Source: Eutypa lata (lineage: Eukaryota > Ascomycota > Sordariomycetes > Xylariales > Diatrypaceae). Taken from it: DNA of 64,000 nt. The notes under the pieces are model-generated. The model did no database searches. It saw nothing but the letters and a program-made list of their open reading frames with translations, and was not told the origin of the DNA. The stretch is from assembly GCA_022661535.1 (NCBI GenBank), contig JAKULF010000001.1:2232001-2296000 (forward strand), read 5' to 3'. Positions 39,531-48,709 of this stretch are shown here, one piece after another; within the stretch, counting starts at the first letter, position 1, and each line of letters starts with the position of its first letter. The position numbers were made by a program, and so were the translations under genes.

Positions 39531-40312
39531 CTCGGAGACCCTCGAACACTCCCGCGGCGATCAAGCCAGCAAATGCCGTTGCGAGTATATTGCCCGAATA
39601 TAAGATGCTGTTTTAACGATGAATTAGTAACGTATTCTTTAGACGGTTAAATCCAGAAATAACATGATGTTCTGTGCATAGCCTTAAACACATACCTTAT
39701 TCTGGTTGCTAGTTCTTTTCTCGTGTAAAATATTGATAGAACGTAAAGGGCCCCCGGATAATATGGCGCCTCCACGACACCCAGGAAGAACCGAACAAGA
39801 ACAAGGCTTTTGTAGTCCGTGCATATAGCAGTAAGTGCGCTGACCACAGCCCAAGCCGCCATGAACCCACCCATATACATAGACGGCCTTACTCGAGTGA
39901 GTATCATGTTGCTCGGGATTTGCCCGAGGATATAGCCCACAAAGAGGATAGACACAGCCGTGTTGTATTGGGTGCCGACAAGACCAAGGTCGTCCTCGAG
40001 TCCATCGAGTCTCGCTAGAGTGATAGCATTTCGATCCAAGTAGTTGAGCCAGTACATGAGCCAGAGGGTGGGCTATAGTTGATATGTGAGCTTCGGCTAT
40101 GATTCAAGGGGTAAGCTGTCTATAGAGTCACTAACCATAATGAACGTATCAAGCTTCCGCACAAGTTTGATCTCAACCGGATCTGTCTTGGCCACAGCAC
40201 CAGAGTAGTCGGCCGCCACCGCCTTTGCATCTTCTTTTTCTAAGTCTTCATGATGAGACGAGGCTTGCTTCTCCACCTCGGCAGGTGAAACGTTAGATAC
40301 GGTGGTGGCCAT
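39522..40312 (-). pseudogene. MFS transporter, 5' (N-terminal) part, cut off by the 9 kb insertion
   Basis: Exon 1 is 40312-40136 (59 codons, MATTVSNVSPAEVEKQ...). Exon 2 is 40072-39696 and exon 3 starts at 39607. Donors are GTTAGT and GTATGT, acceptors CTATAG and AACAG. The joins read LDTFIM-PTLWLMYWLNYLD and ATRI-SILYSGNILATAFAG. Family marks of the anion:cation symporter (allantoate permease, Dal5/Tna1) branch are MYWLNYLDRNAI, GTQYNTAVSILFVGYILGQI and VRFFLGVVEAPYYPGALYVL, covering helices 1-4 and part of 5. The frame enters the element after GLRDVN and meets a TAG within the first bases of the insert. The half is otherwise intact. It diverges from the Zn2Cys6 regulator gene across a 570 bp shared upstream region, which suggests a past functional link. 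Substrates in this family are small organic anions such as nicotinate, allantoate or pantothenate. Confidence 0.85.
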
Positions 40313-40882
40313 CTTCAATTCCCAAGAATGATATATATGATATACCGAGGAATGAGATGGGATAAGACGATTGAACGATTGAAGAAATCCCGTGTATATA
40401 GAAGGGGGGACGAGCAACCATGGCCTGTCTTTTTATCAGCACATCTTCAGCCATTTTCCCCGCAAAGACCCCAGAGTCCCCGACCTTATGGATCCGGGGT
40501 AAAGTCAAGACGCTAACTAACTTCGCAGAGACGACGAGGTTGGCAGGGAGCAGCGTGCGCTAGGGAACCGTCGGTCGACGGAGCCGCTCGCCGAGCGGTG
40601 TGGTTTTCCGTGTTCTATGCATGTGCTCCAACAGACTGCCATCGGTGCTATGGAGCCGCCTAGTCCTTGGCGGGATCTAGCGGCTGGTTTTTCTCCGCTT
40701 TGTGAGGCCATCTCGGCCTCCAAGGCCGAAACCCCCCTGACCCCATGGTATTAGGTATTATCCATCTTCCAGTTCCAGTTCCAGGTTTATTCGAAAGACG
40801 TCACGATCATGATTTGATGATAATGTGATGATTTTGTTAGAAGAATTTTACTGATAAATTCCTGGGAAGAAGAAAGATATAC
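40313..40882. promoter_or_regulatory. Bidirectional upstream region of the MFS and Zn2Cys6 genes
   Basis: Lies between divergent start codons. It holds three CGG/CCG inverted repeats: CCGTCGGTCGACGG at 40568-40581, CCGCTCGCCGAGCGG at 40584-40598 and CGGCCTCCAAGGCCG at 40714-40728. Such triplet palindromes are the usual targets of Zn2Cys6 dimers. That they are bound by the adjacent regulator is inference. Confidence 0.5.
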
Positions 40883-43093
40883 ATGTCGTCGCCTCCTGCC
40901 GGCCCGAGGAGCAAAACCGGCGCTTGTGAGAGATGCCATCGGCGAAAGGTCAGATGCGACAAGTCGAGGCCCCAATGCGCTGCCTGTACGCGGGCTAAGG
41001 CGCCGTGTCGGTACTACGAGACCGAATACCAACTGCGGCGGTCCCATGCCGAGAGGCTCGAGCAGCGGGTCCGAGACCTCCAGGGGGAGAACGAGGATCT
41101 TGCTGCTCGGCTAGCAAGGGCAGAGGCTCACCAACAGCAGCAGCAGCTCATCAACGATAGGCCGGTGAGCTACGCAACGCCAGTATCATTGCAAGCCGAC
41201 AACGTCAGGATACCTCCTGGCAGCAGCAACAGTGGCGAGATTGCCAGTCAAGTGATCGATTTGTCTCTCAGTGCTGGAGGCGGAAGCGACTTTCTAGGTT
41301 CGACGAGTGGACTCTTCCTGGCAGATTTATTGCAGTCCCATACTCAGCCAACGGGACCCCCTGTAGCCCAATCTACTGGACAGTCGAGCACCGCGCCTCG
41401 GGGTCATTTGCGCAATGGCATCAGCTCCTCACAAGTCGCTTCTGCTTTGCCTTCCAAAAGCGTCGCGTCAGAGATTCTAGAAGCTTATTGTAACCACGAC
41501 CATCTGTGTTACCCGGTCGCCTCCATTAAGGAATTGCGTCGGGCATTTGATGCTGTATACGATACGAGCTCCAACGAAACTATCGATCCTATCGATGCGT
41601 TCTTCGTTGATATGATTCTTGCGATAGGCACGGCGCAGTTCTATAAATTCAATTGGAACGGCATCTACGATGCTGAAACCCATTATACGCGTGCCTTGAC
41701 GAGGCTGGTCGATGTTCTATGTCAGGGAGCCCGCCTGACGGGTCTTCAGGCTCTCTTGTTAATATGTCAATATCGGATGGGAACCACCTCGCATAATACA
41801 AGCACGAATGTATGGCACATTATCGGCGTAGCAGCAAGAACATGCTTCGAGCTCGGATTACACAAAACCGCGACGTACGAACAACACTCCAGCGGCGAGC
41901 GCCGTGCTCAAGGTACCGATGTGAGTAATGAGTCGGAAACGATTACCACGGAGGAAACCGAGTTGAAGCGGGAGTGCTTTTGGAGCCTCGTTGCCATGGA
42001 TAGAGTCGCAAGTCTCACATTAGGACGGCCTCTCGCCGTGCAGTTAGAAGATATCGAGGTTGATCTTCCGCGAATCGACATCCCTTCCGAACCACGGCCT
42101 CTCGGGAGACCTTTAGCCCCAGGACCTTATGGAACGGTTGAGTGGCACCTAAGAACATCAGTTTTCGTCCACATTGTGCGATATCGGATTATCTGCGGCA
42201 AGATCCTCAACTCTTTACATCGTGACACCAAAAAGAGTAGGGATGGTTCCGCCGACTATGCGGAGGTCCGAGACAGTTTAGTGCAAGAGCTTCAAGACTG
42301 GCGTTTAGGGATAGCACAGCTGCCATTGTTCGCGACAGACAATACACAACCGGCGTCCCCGGCAAGCGGGTCAAGTTTCCGATGCGAGGAGTGGTATCAG
42401 CTCTTATACCATAACGGCATCCTCATGCTATTCCGCCCATCTCCGTGCTTGTTCGACGCGCCACGAAACAGCATCGCATTACAGCATATGTTCGACTCGT
42501 CACAGGCCGCGATGAACTCCTACTGCAATCTCCACAGGGGTAGGAGAATGAACTATTCCTGGGTCACCCTGCATTCAATCTTCATTGCAGGGCTGTCCTA
42601 TATATATGCACTAAGAATCCATTTTCGCCACCTCCGTGACTCGGAGGGCAATGGGGCGAGATTGCAGTCGACTCCAGCCATCGGCCAAGTCGTCAACGAT
42701 ACTCGAGCATGCTCTAAGGTCCTGGTGGCAGTTTCCGAGCGGTGGTTCATGGCAAGGAACTGTTCGGAGGTCTTCGACAAGCTCAGTGACGCCGTTGTTG
42801 CCGACGTCGTCGAAGCCCAGATCAACCCTGTGCTGGCGGCAGGATCCCAACTTATACCGCCGGTAGCTGAGCAGAATGCCGACATGGGAGTCGTTCCGAA
42901 TCTGGGACTTGCCGAAGCCCCGTATCCTTCGGTTGCTCATTCGTCCTTTAACATGACTGTAGACGATACTCTCCGCGACTGCTATGGGGATTTGCAAAAT
43001 TTGTGTTGTAATCAGTACCATAGCGATGCTATTGCCCAGCTTTCTCAGGAATGGCTGTTTGGTATTGGCGACATTAATGGCCGGTATTACTGA
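40883..43093 (+). CDS. Zn2Cys6 fungal-specific transcription factor
   Basis: Uninterrupted frame of 736 aa. The binuclear zinc cluster at residues about 15-42 has all six Cys with 2-6-6-2-6 spacing (CERCHRRKVRC, then QCAACTRAKAPC). It is followed by a short linker and a coiled coil for dimerisation (LEQRVRDLQGENEDLAARLA). From about residue 190 the fungal-specific regulatory domain (PF04082 type) begins: VASEILEAYCNHDHLCYPVA, then DMILAIGTAQFY, then GAARTCFELGLHK-type and CFWSLVAMDRVASLTLGRPL motifs. It is nuclear by inference. Its position between a transporter and an AtuA-like enzyme suggests a pathway-specific regulator. Inducer and targets are unknown. No introns are needed. Confidence 0.92.
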   Translation: MSSPPAGPRSKTGACERCHRRKVRCDKSRPQCAACTRAKAPCRYYETEYQLRRSHAERLEQRVRDLQGENEDLAARLARAEAHQQQQQLINDRPVSYATPVSLQADNVRIPPGSSNSGEIASQVIDLSLSAGGGSDFLGSTSGLFLADLLQSHTQPTGPPVAQSTGQSSTAPRGHLRNGISSSQVASALPSKSVASEILEAYCNHDHLCYPVASIKELRRAFDAVYDTSSNETIDPIDAFFVDMILAIGTAQFYKFNWNGIYDAETHYTRALTRLVDVLCQGARLTGLQALLLICQYRMGTTSHNTSTNVWHIIGVAARTCFELGLHKTATYEQHSSGERRAQGTDVSNESETITTEETELKRECFWSLVAMDRVASLTLGRPLAVQLEDIEVDLPRIDIPSEPRPLGRPLAPGPYGTVEWHLRTSVFVHIVRYRIICGKILNSLHRDTKKSRDGSADYAEVRDSLVQELQDWRLGIAQLPLFATDNTQPASPASGSSFRCEEWYQLLYHNGILMLFRPSPCLFDAPRNSIALQHMFDSSQAAMNSYCNLHRGRRMNYSWVTLHSIFIAGLSYIYALRIHFRHLRDSEGNGARLQSTPAIGQVVNDTRACSKVLVAVSERWFMARNCSEVFDKLSDAVVADVVEAQINPVLAAGSQLIPPVAEQNADMGVVPNLGLAEAPYPSVAHSSFNMTVDDTLRDCYGDLQNLCCNQYHSDAIAQLSQEWLFGIGDINGRYY

Positions 43094-43306
43094 TAGGTCA
43101 TGAAGGTCTCCGACGGTTTAAGAGAACATATTTCCATGTGTGATTCAAAAGATAGAATGATGAAAGTAGCATGATAGCCAATTCTAGGAATATTCCAAAA
43201 CGTGAGATTTATTTGATTTTTTGAGTAGTGTCGATAGCTAAACATCTAGGAATGCAATGCATCTCGATACTCGTGCAGTTTTGCATCCTATCTTCTTACC
43301 ATCACT

Positions 43307-45196
43307 TCATATCCATCCTCTGTCAAGAAATTTCTTCGGGACGTCGACGTATCTGCTCCTCAAATACTCTGCGATCCCTTTTCCCAGGCCGTCAATTCTA
43401 TCCGAGGACGCTATACCACCATTTAAGTTATCCAATATACGACTATGGCGTTGTTAGCATATATACAATCTGTATTTCGCCTTTGTTAAGTAGATAGTAG
43501 AAACTCACAAGTGAACTGCGTTAATTCCCGGAAACTCAACACGCTCTACGCGCCGCTGGATATTCCCCTTATACCAGTCCTCTCCAAAGAGTTGTTTCAG
43601 CTTCGATACACTAAGGAGCGTCCGCAGCCAGGGATATTCATCGTCATGGCGGACGAAGAACCCGACGTTGGAATTATCGGCTTTGTCACCAGATCTCGCA
43701 TGGACGATGCTACCCAGAGGGGCAAACTCCGTCGGCCCAAAAGAAGTCAGATCAGCGGAATCAGTAGCGTCAGCTGAGGGTCGAACAACGGGGTACTCCG
43801 CGATGATCCTGGGTGGATGGATACTGAACACTTCGCCGGTACTCATCTGCACGCGGTGGTCGATAGCCGACTGTGGTATGAGACCGGGGAGCATCTCCAT
43901 GAAAGGTTTGGGATCCATCGTCCTGAAGTCCAGGTTCATGTGATATCCCGGATAGCTCTGCATTCTCACCGCGTAGATGGGCGTCTTGAACTTGGCGGCC
44001 GTGATGTCGTCCCTTCTCCGCGCCTGCGCGAACACTCTCAGAGACACCGTTCCTGCCTGCTGGGAGGTGGGGTTGTCGGCCTGCGTTCCGTATTGCTCGA
44101 TGCTCAGTTTGCTGAAATTACTATCTTTGAACATGTAAGATAGTTGGTTTCTCATCATCGTCGCTTTCTCCTGCACGTCGAGCCCGTTGAGATAGAAAGT
44201 AGCCTCCGCTTGGTAACCGCCTTCGGCAGCTATCATGACTTTTGTTGTAGGAGGTGGTGGGAGCCCCTTTACATTGGATACCTGTACACGGTCTTCCCCG
44301 ACAGTCTCAACTCGAACTTCAGACAAGTCGGCCACCGTATCCGGGTTAAGGTACAAATGACCCTGAAGCTCGTAAAGTAGCTGTGCCGTCACGGTCGCTT
44401 TCGTCACGTGACCCCCACCTTCGGCCGTTTTCGTGATGGCAAAACCACCAGTAGGATCGATCTCCGCTATTGGAAAAGCCAGATCCACGAGGTCGGGAAG
44501 GAAGTCCTTGAAGCCAGAAAAGTTGGCCCCGACAACGTAGGGCCCGCACTCAATGAGATGCGCAGCCAAGAGAGAACCCGCAAGCTCTTGGAACTGCTCC
44601 TCGCGCCAGCCATAGTACCAAGCTGCAGCCCCCATGACGGGGGAAGCATCAGTGCAGCGACCACATATCACAATTTTAGCGCCAGCTCTCAAAGCTTTCG
44701 CAATACCCCAGCATCCAATATAGGCATTACCACAGCAGGGTCTGAAGCCCCAGTCATTCAAGTTTCTTTCCGGGTGGTCAAGATGTGGAAGTTGTAAGCT
44801 ATGTCTCGCCTGCTCATCTTCCAGAAGCCCCGTAATATCGTCTCCTAACACAGCTGCAACTATGGTATCACCGTACCCTCGCTGCTTACAGAGCTGTTTC
44901 ACCTTATCGTAGAGTGCTAGGGTGTTCAGAGCTCCTGCATTGGTTACTACCTTGATATCCCGTGCCATGATATCGTCAATGCACTCCTCCAACTGCCCAT
45001 AGAAGCCGTTCTCATAGCCCAAGTTGGAATCTACGTCCCGCTTCGTGATCGCATTCCAGGCGATGTTCATTTCGGAGAGCCAATCGCCGGTAATAACTTG
45101 GACGTCCCCTGAGCGCACCATCCTTGCCATGGCGTGTGGGTGGTCGCCGGTGGCACCGGACACGTTGCCGATGCGTATATGTGGTTTTTGAAGCAT
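43307..45196 (-). CDS. AtuA-like (DUF1446) protein, acyclic terpene utilisation family
   Basis: Exon 1 is 45196-43509 and exon 2 is 43442-43307, giving 607 aa. The 66 bp intron (GTGAGT, branch TGCTAAC, CATAG) rescues a second exon. Without it the protein would end early at AVHL; with it the tail reads AVHFRILDNLNGGIASSDRI then DGLGKGIAEYLRSRYVDVP, which is typical of the family. The N-terminal AtuA domain is shown by IRIGNVSGATGDHPHAMARM, VITNAGALNT-like VVTNAGALNT, and KIVICGRCTDASPVMGAAAW. The C-terminal small domain starts at APLGSIVHARSGDKADNSNV. Bacterial AtuA belongs to citronellol/geraniol catabolism, but the biochemical role of AtuA itself and of fungal members is unclear. It is convergent with the Zn2Cys6 gene. 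A CGG-N9-CCG palindrome lies 341 bp upstream of its start. Confidence 0.9.
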
Positions 45197-45536
45197 GGTA
45201 AAGGGGGTGCTTTCTCCTGTGTTTTAAAGGAGGATTTTGAAAGATGTGTAACCTGAATGCGTCTATAAAAGGGTGAGGAAATATGATTAAGGAGTCTTAT
45301 TATTTCAGCCTATTCCCATTTACGTGAGCCTCAATTATATGAAGATATTGATTCGAAATTTCCCGAACCCCTTAGGAGAAGATTAGTCAGGTGATTGGAT
45401 AAGTAGGTAATTACACCAAGCAAGGATAGTAGTTAATCTAGAACTAATCCACTCGACAATCAATCACAACCATACTTAATCAGACCATTTTCAATACCGA
45501 CATTGAGAATTAAGGGTCAGGTGCGTCTCCTTCAAG

Positions 45537-45551
45537 CGGCGTTCAACGCCG
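45537..45551. promoter_or_regulatory. CGG-N9-CCG inverted repeat upstream of the AtuA-like gene
   Basis: CGGCGTTCAACGCCG has perfect 7 bp arms around a single base. It has the same triplet geometry as 40714-40728 upstream of the Zn2Cys6 gene, so it is a candidate binding site for that regulator. Confidence 0.45.
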
Positions 45552-45925
45552 AGTGGAGGTGGAGCTCGGAGACCCACGCCGAACATTGTTCCTCGGTCTG
45601 CTTGGCTTCATCAACCGAGTTCACGGCGGGCTATGATGATTTCTAATGCGATTAGTTTTACCCGCTTGAGACTATTACCAATAAACGTGGATCGACCGCC
45701 AATATAGAGTAGTAGGAGGAATGATCGAGTCATAGCTTCTTTTGCATCAGCATTGGTAAACTGCGCTTTCCCATTGTATGCGATCGGGAAGGAAATTGAT
45801 AGTTTGTTTGGCACCAACTCCGTTAGACACAATGCAATATTCAACGTCTCCAACCTGCATCTGTAGACTAAAAAAGCACGATTATAATCGTGGCTATCAC
45901 TCCGCGTCAAGTCCCGTATTGCAAG

Positions 45926-45970
45926 AACCCTATCCCAACCCTAACCCTAACCCTAATCCTTACCCTAATC
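45926..45970. repeat. Interstitial telomere-like repeat
   Basis: Three exact CCCTAA units (45939-45956) are flanked by degenerate ones (ACCCTATCCCAA before, TACCCTAATC after). This is the complement of the TTAGGG fungal telomere repeat. Confidence 0.7.
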
Positions 45971-47131
45971 TTACTATACCATCCCTACCACGGGAGTGGC
46001 TCAGGTAGTTCTGGCAACCCATATCTTACAAGTAAGTGTAAGTTAGAGTTATATGTCACTTTTGCGGAGTCACAGCGGTAGAGGTGTGGTGGAACTATGT
46101 GATTAAATACCTTTTAATTTAGCGCCATAACATTCTAGCGTTCATGTAACTGAACGACTAACAAGGACTGGATACTACAGCAAAAATTGCAATATCAGTC
46201 AAGGGGTATCTGGAATATAAATGTATGTATAGCCATTACATAGTAATTTAAGGTAAGCAATATAAAGGGGAAGTAAGCTTATCCCTTGATACGTTAATAA
46301 GAAGCGAAATGGCATTGAAGTAAATCCTATCGCCTGGAATTATATATATAACTTATAGTTGTAATATTATATTAAAGGAATTAAAAAGTAAAAATCATTT
46401 ATATTAGGTTTAGTACAAGAGTATGTGGCGGCTTATATCCGAGTGTGTTTGTGTTGGAGAATTCGGATCCTCCTTTACCGAATTGATTTTTCATAACTTT
46501 AAATAATTATAAATATTACTTATTGTTACGGCTGACATTAATAGCCTGGGGGTATTCATTCATGCTTTCCCTTATAGTTGGTAAATATATTATTATCATC
46601 AACTCAAGGGTGTGCAATCCGGAGTTAATTAATATATTATCTTAAGTAATATCTCCCACGCAAACCAATATTTCAACCGCTAAAGATAGGTCAACCTTAA
46701 AACGATAGCTATAATCTTTGCATTATCCTTAATTGGAAAGTAGGAAAACAAAAGATGTCATTACCACAGGAATCTGCGTGGTTTGATGTGGCGTAATTAC
46801 GACAAAGTCCGTCCGTAATCTCCAATTCACTGTTTTCAGCTTAGCTAGAACTACGAGTATACTGACATATTGACGTTCCGGGACCGAACCATAATAGCTG
46901 TTCATGTCTGCCTAGAATTAGATGGACGCAATTTCCCAATCCCCTCCAGCTATGCGGCGCAGTAGTTACGATACATAAGTAAGCCGTTAGGTAGCTTGAA
47001 TTTCTGACTGGTTTGTAGTCGAGGTCATCGCAACGATTTCCGTTGCATACAAATACACAGTATTAGCCTTCTGACTCACAAGCCGGTCGTAGCCTTCACT
47101 AATCTATCCTCCCTATAAAACAACAACCACA

Positions 47132-48136
47132 ATGCCTACCAACCACATTCTTTGGCAGGACGAGGCTGGCATCCCGGCTGTCATCCGCGAGAGCCCGATC
47201 CCATTCGAGGTCGAGGACGACAAAGTGCTGATTAAGGTCCATGCCTGGGCCATCAACCCCTGCGATGCCATACTCCAGGACCGGACTTTACCTTTCGTCA
47301 AGTACCCGCTCATCCTAGGCCAGGACGTTGCCGGCACCGTCGAAGCCGTTGGGTCTTCTGCCGCCGCGTCCAAGTTCCAGGTGGGGGACCGCGTCTTCGG
47401 CTTCTCCATCAACAACGGCTTTCAAGAATACGTCACACTCGATCCGAAGCTGACGGCCAAGATCCCAGGCTCCATGCCCTACCGCGACGTCGCGGTGTTT
47501 CCCCTTTGCATTTCCACCTGCGCGATATCCCTCTTCGGCAAAGAGTATCTGGACTTGCCACGCCCCAGTCTCGACGCTACCAGCACCGGGAAGTCTATCT
47601 TAATATGGGGCGGTAGTTCAGCCTGCGGCAGTAACGGAATCCAACTAGCCAAAGCCGCCGGTTTCAGAGTCATCACCACCTGCTCCCCTCGCAGCTTCGA
47701 CTACGTAAAAAGCCTGGGTGCGGATAAGGCCTTCGACTACAACAGCCCCACCGCCATCGACGACGTGGTTGCCGAACTCGACAAGGGAACGTGTGCTGGG
47801 ATTTACCTAGCCGTCGGCAAGGTGGCCGACGCTTGTCAGGTGTCGCATAGGTCCAAGCAGAAGATATTCGTCGTCTCGTCCAATCCCGTCGCGCCGGGAG
47901 ATGCCCCGGAGGGCGTCGAAGCGAAACCAACGTTTGGGATTGATGATGATACCTTTGCGCAAATACTACCTGTCACTTTCGATGGGTTCCTACTGGAAGC
48001 CTTGGCTAATGGGGTGTACAAGGTCGCTCCGCCTCCGGAGGTTGTGTCGAAGAAGGGAATTGAGGGCATTCAGGAGGCGGTGGATATGATTAAGAAGGGA
48101 GTTTCTTCGAAGAAATTGATTGTAGAACGGGAGTAA
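47132..48136 (+). CDS. Zinc-binding-type oxidoreductase, CipB/ToxD-like (MDR superfamily)
   Basis: Single exon, 334 aa. The N-terminal GroES-like domain (about 1-110) holds KVLIKVHAWAINPCDAILQD and YPLILGQDVAGTVEAVG. The Rossmann domain has a degenerate nucleotide-binding loop (SILIWGGSSACGSNGIQLAK) and ITTCSPRSFDYVKSLGADKA. The Cys/His zinc ligands of true alcohol dehydrogenases are not evident, as is usual for this enoyl-reductase-like branch. NADPH-dependent reduction of an enone or quinone is the family expectation; the substrate is unknown. Similar proteins act as stand-alone trans-enoyl reductases or as stress-induced CipB. No polyketide synthase is nearby, which favours the latter. The start is the first ATG after a TATAAAA and a short leader. 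Confidence 0.88.
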   Translation: MPTNHILWQDEAGIPAVIRESPIPFEVEDDKVLIKVHAWAINPCDAILQDRTLPFVKYPLILGQDVAGTVEAVGSSAAASKFQVGDRVFGFSINNGFQEYVTLDPKLTAKIPGSMPYRDVAVFPLCISTCAISLFGKEYLDLPRPSLDATSTGKSILIWGGSSACGSNGIQLAKAAGFRVITTCSPRSFDYVKSLGADKAFDYNSPTAIDDVVAELDKGTCAGIYLAVGKVADACQVSHRSKQKIFVVSSNPVAPGDAPEGVEAKPTFGIDDDTFAQILPVTFDGFLLEALANGVYKVAPPPEVVSKKGIEGIQEAVDMIKKGVSSKKLIVERE

Positions 48137-48294
48137 GCGGTTGATTATCAGAGAATATTCTCCTTTATATTGAAGTTTGACGATTCAATGTCAATAATTA
48201 GATAATCCATTGAAAGTCACCCTTTTCCCCACCCCTTTTCAAGTTCAATTTCCCTCGGATAAGCCCTTTGCCTATTCTAGCCTCGGATTTGCTA

Positions 48295-48331
<37 letters not shown>

Positions 48332-48709
48332 TATCACTATATATAATACACACCATCGCTAAGTCACAACATACGTTTGACTATCTGGAATAATACACGA
48401 ACTTCTTTTTGCTCACGGTAACTCTTTCATCTATCACGAGGTGCTTAGGTTATCGGCGATTATTCAAGAATTATGCAGTATTTTACGGTATTTCCTCAGA
48501 GTACCCATTTGTTTGGGGTCCATTATCAGAGTCTTTGGTCCAGCTGAAGAAAGGGGCTTTGGTAGTTTGCTGTAACTCCACACTCTGTATATAGCAAACC
48601 TAGCGTATTGTTCAGTAGATACGTGTATCGCTACTTGGGTGTATCAATAGTCAACAGAGATCCAATGCTGCCACCATATCATTACCATATAAAAACCAAT
48701 GCTGCCTGC
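48137..48709. other. Intergenic region between convergent genes
   Basis: 3' flanks of the oxidoreductase and HET genes. Besides the TTA microsatellite nothing is recognised. Confidence 0.5.
48297..48329. repeat. (TTA)11 microsatellite
   Basis: Eleven perfect TTA units in the 3' flank of the oxidoreductase gene. Confidence 0.9.

Larger units (their letters stand above)
45197..47131. other. Intergenic region, no gene seen
   Basis: It contains the AtuA-like gene's upstream palindrome (45537-45551), a telomere-like repeat (45926-45970) and then AT-rich DNA without a credible ORF. The final 100 bp, with CCTATAAAACAAC just before 47132, is the leader of the oxidoreductase gene. Confidence 0.55.
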
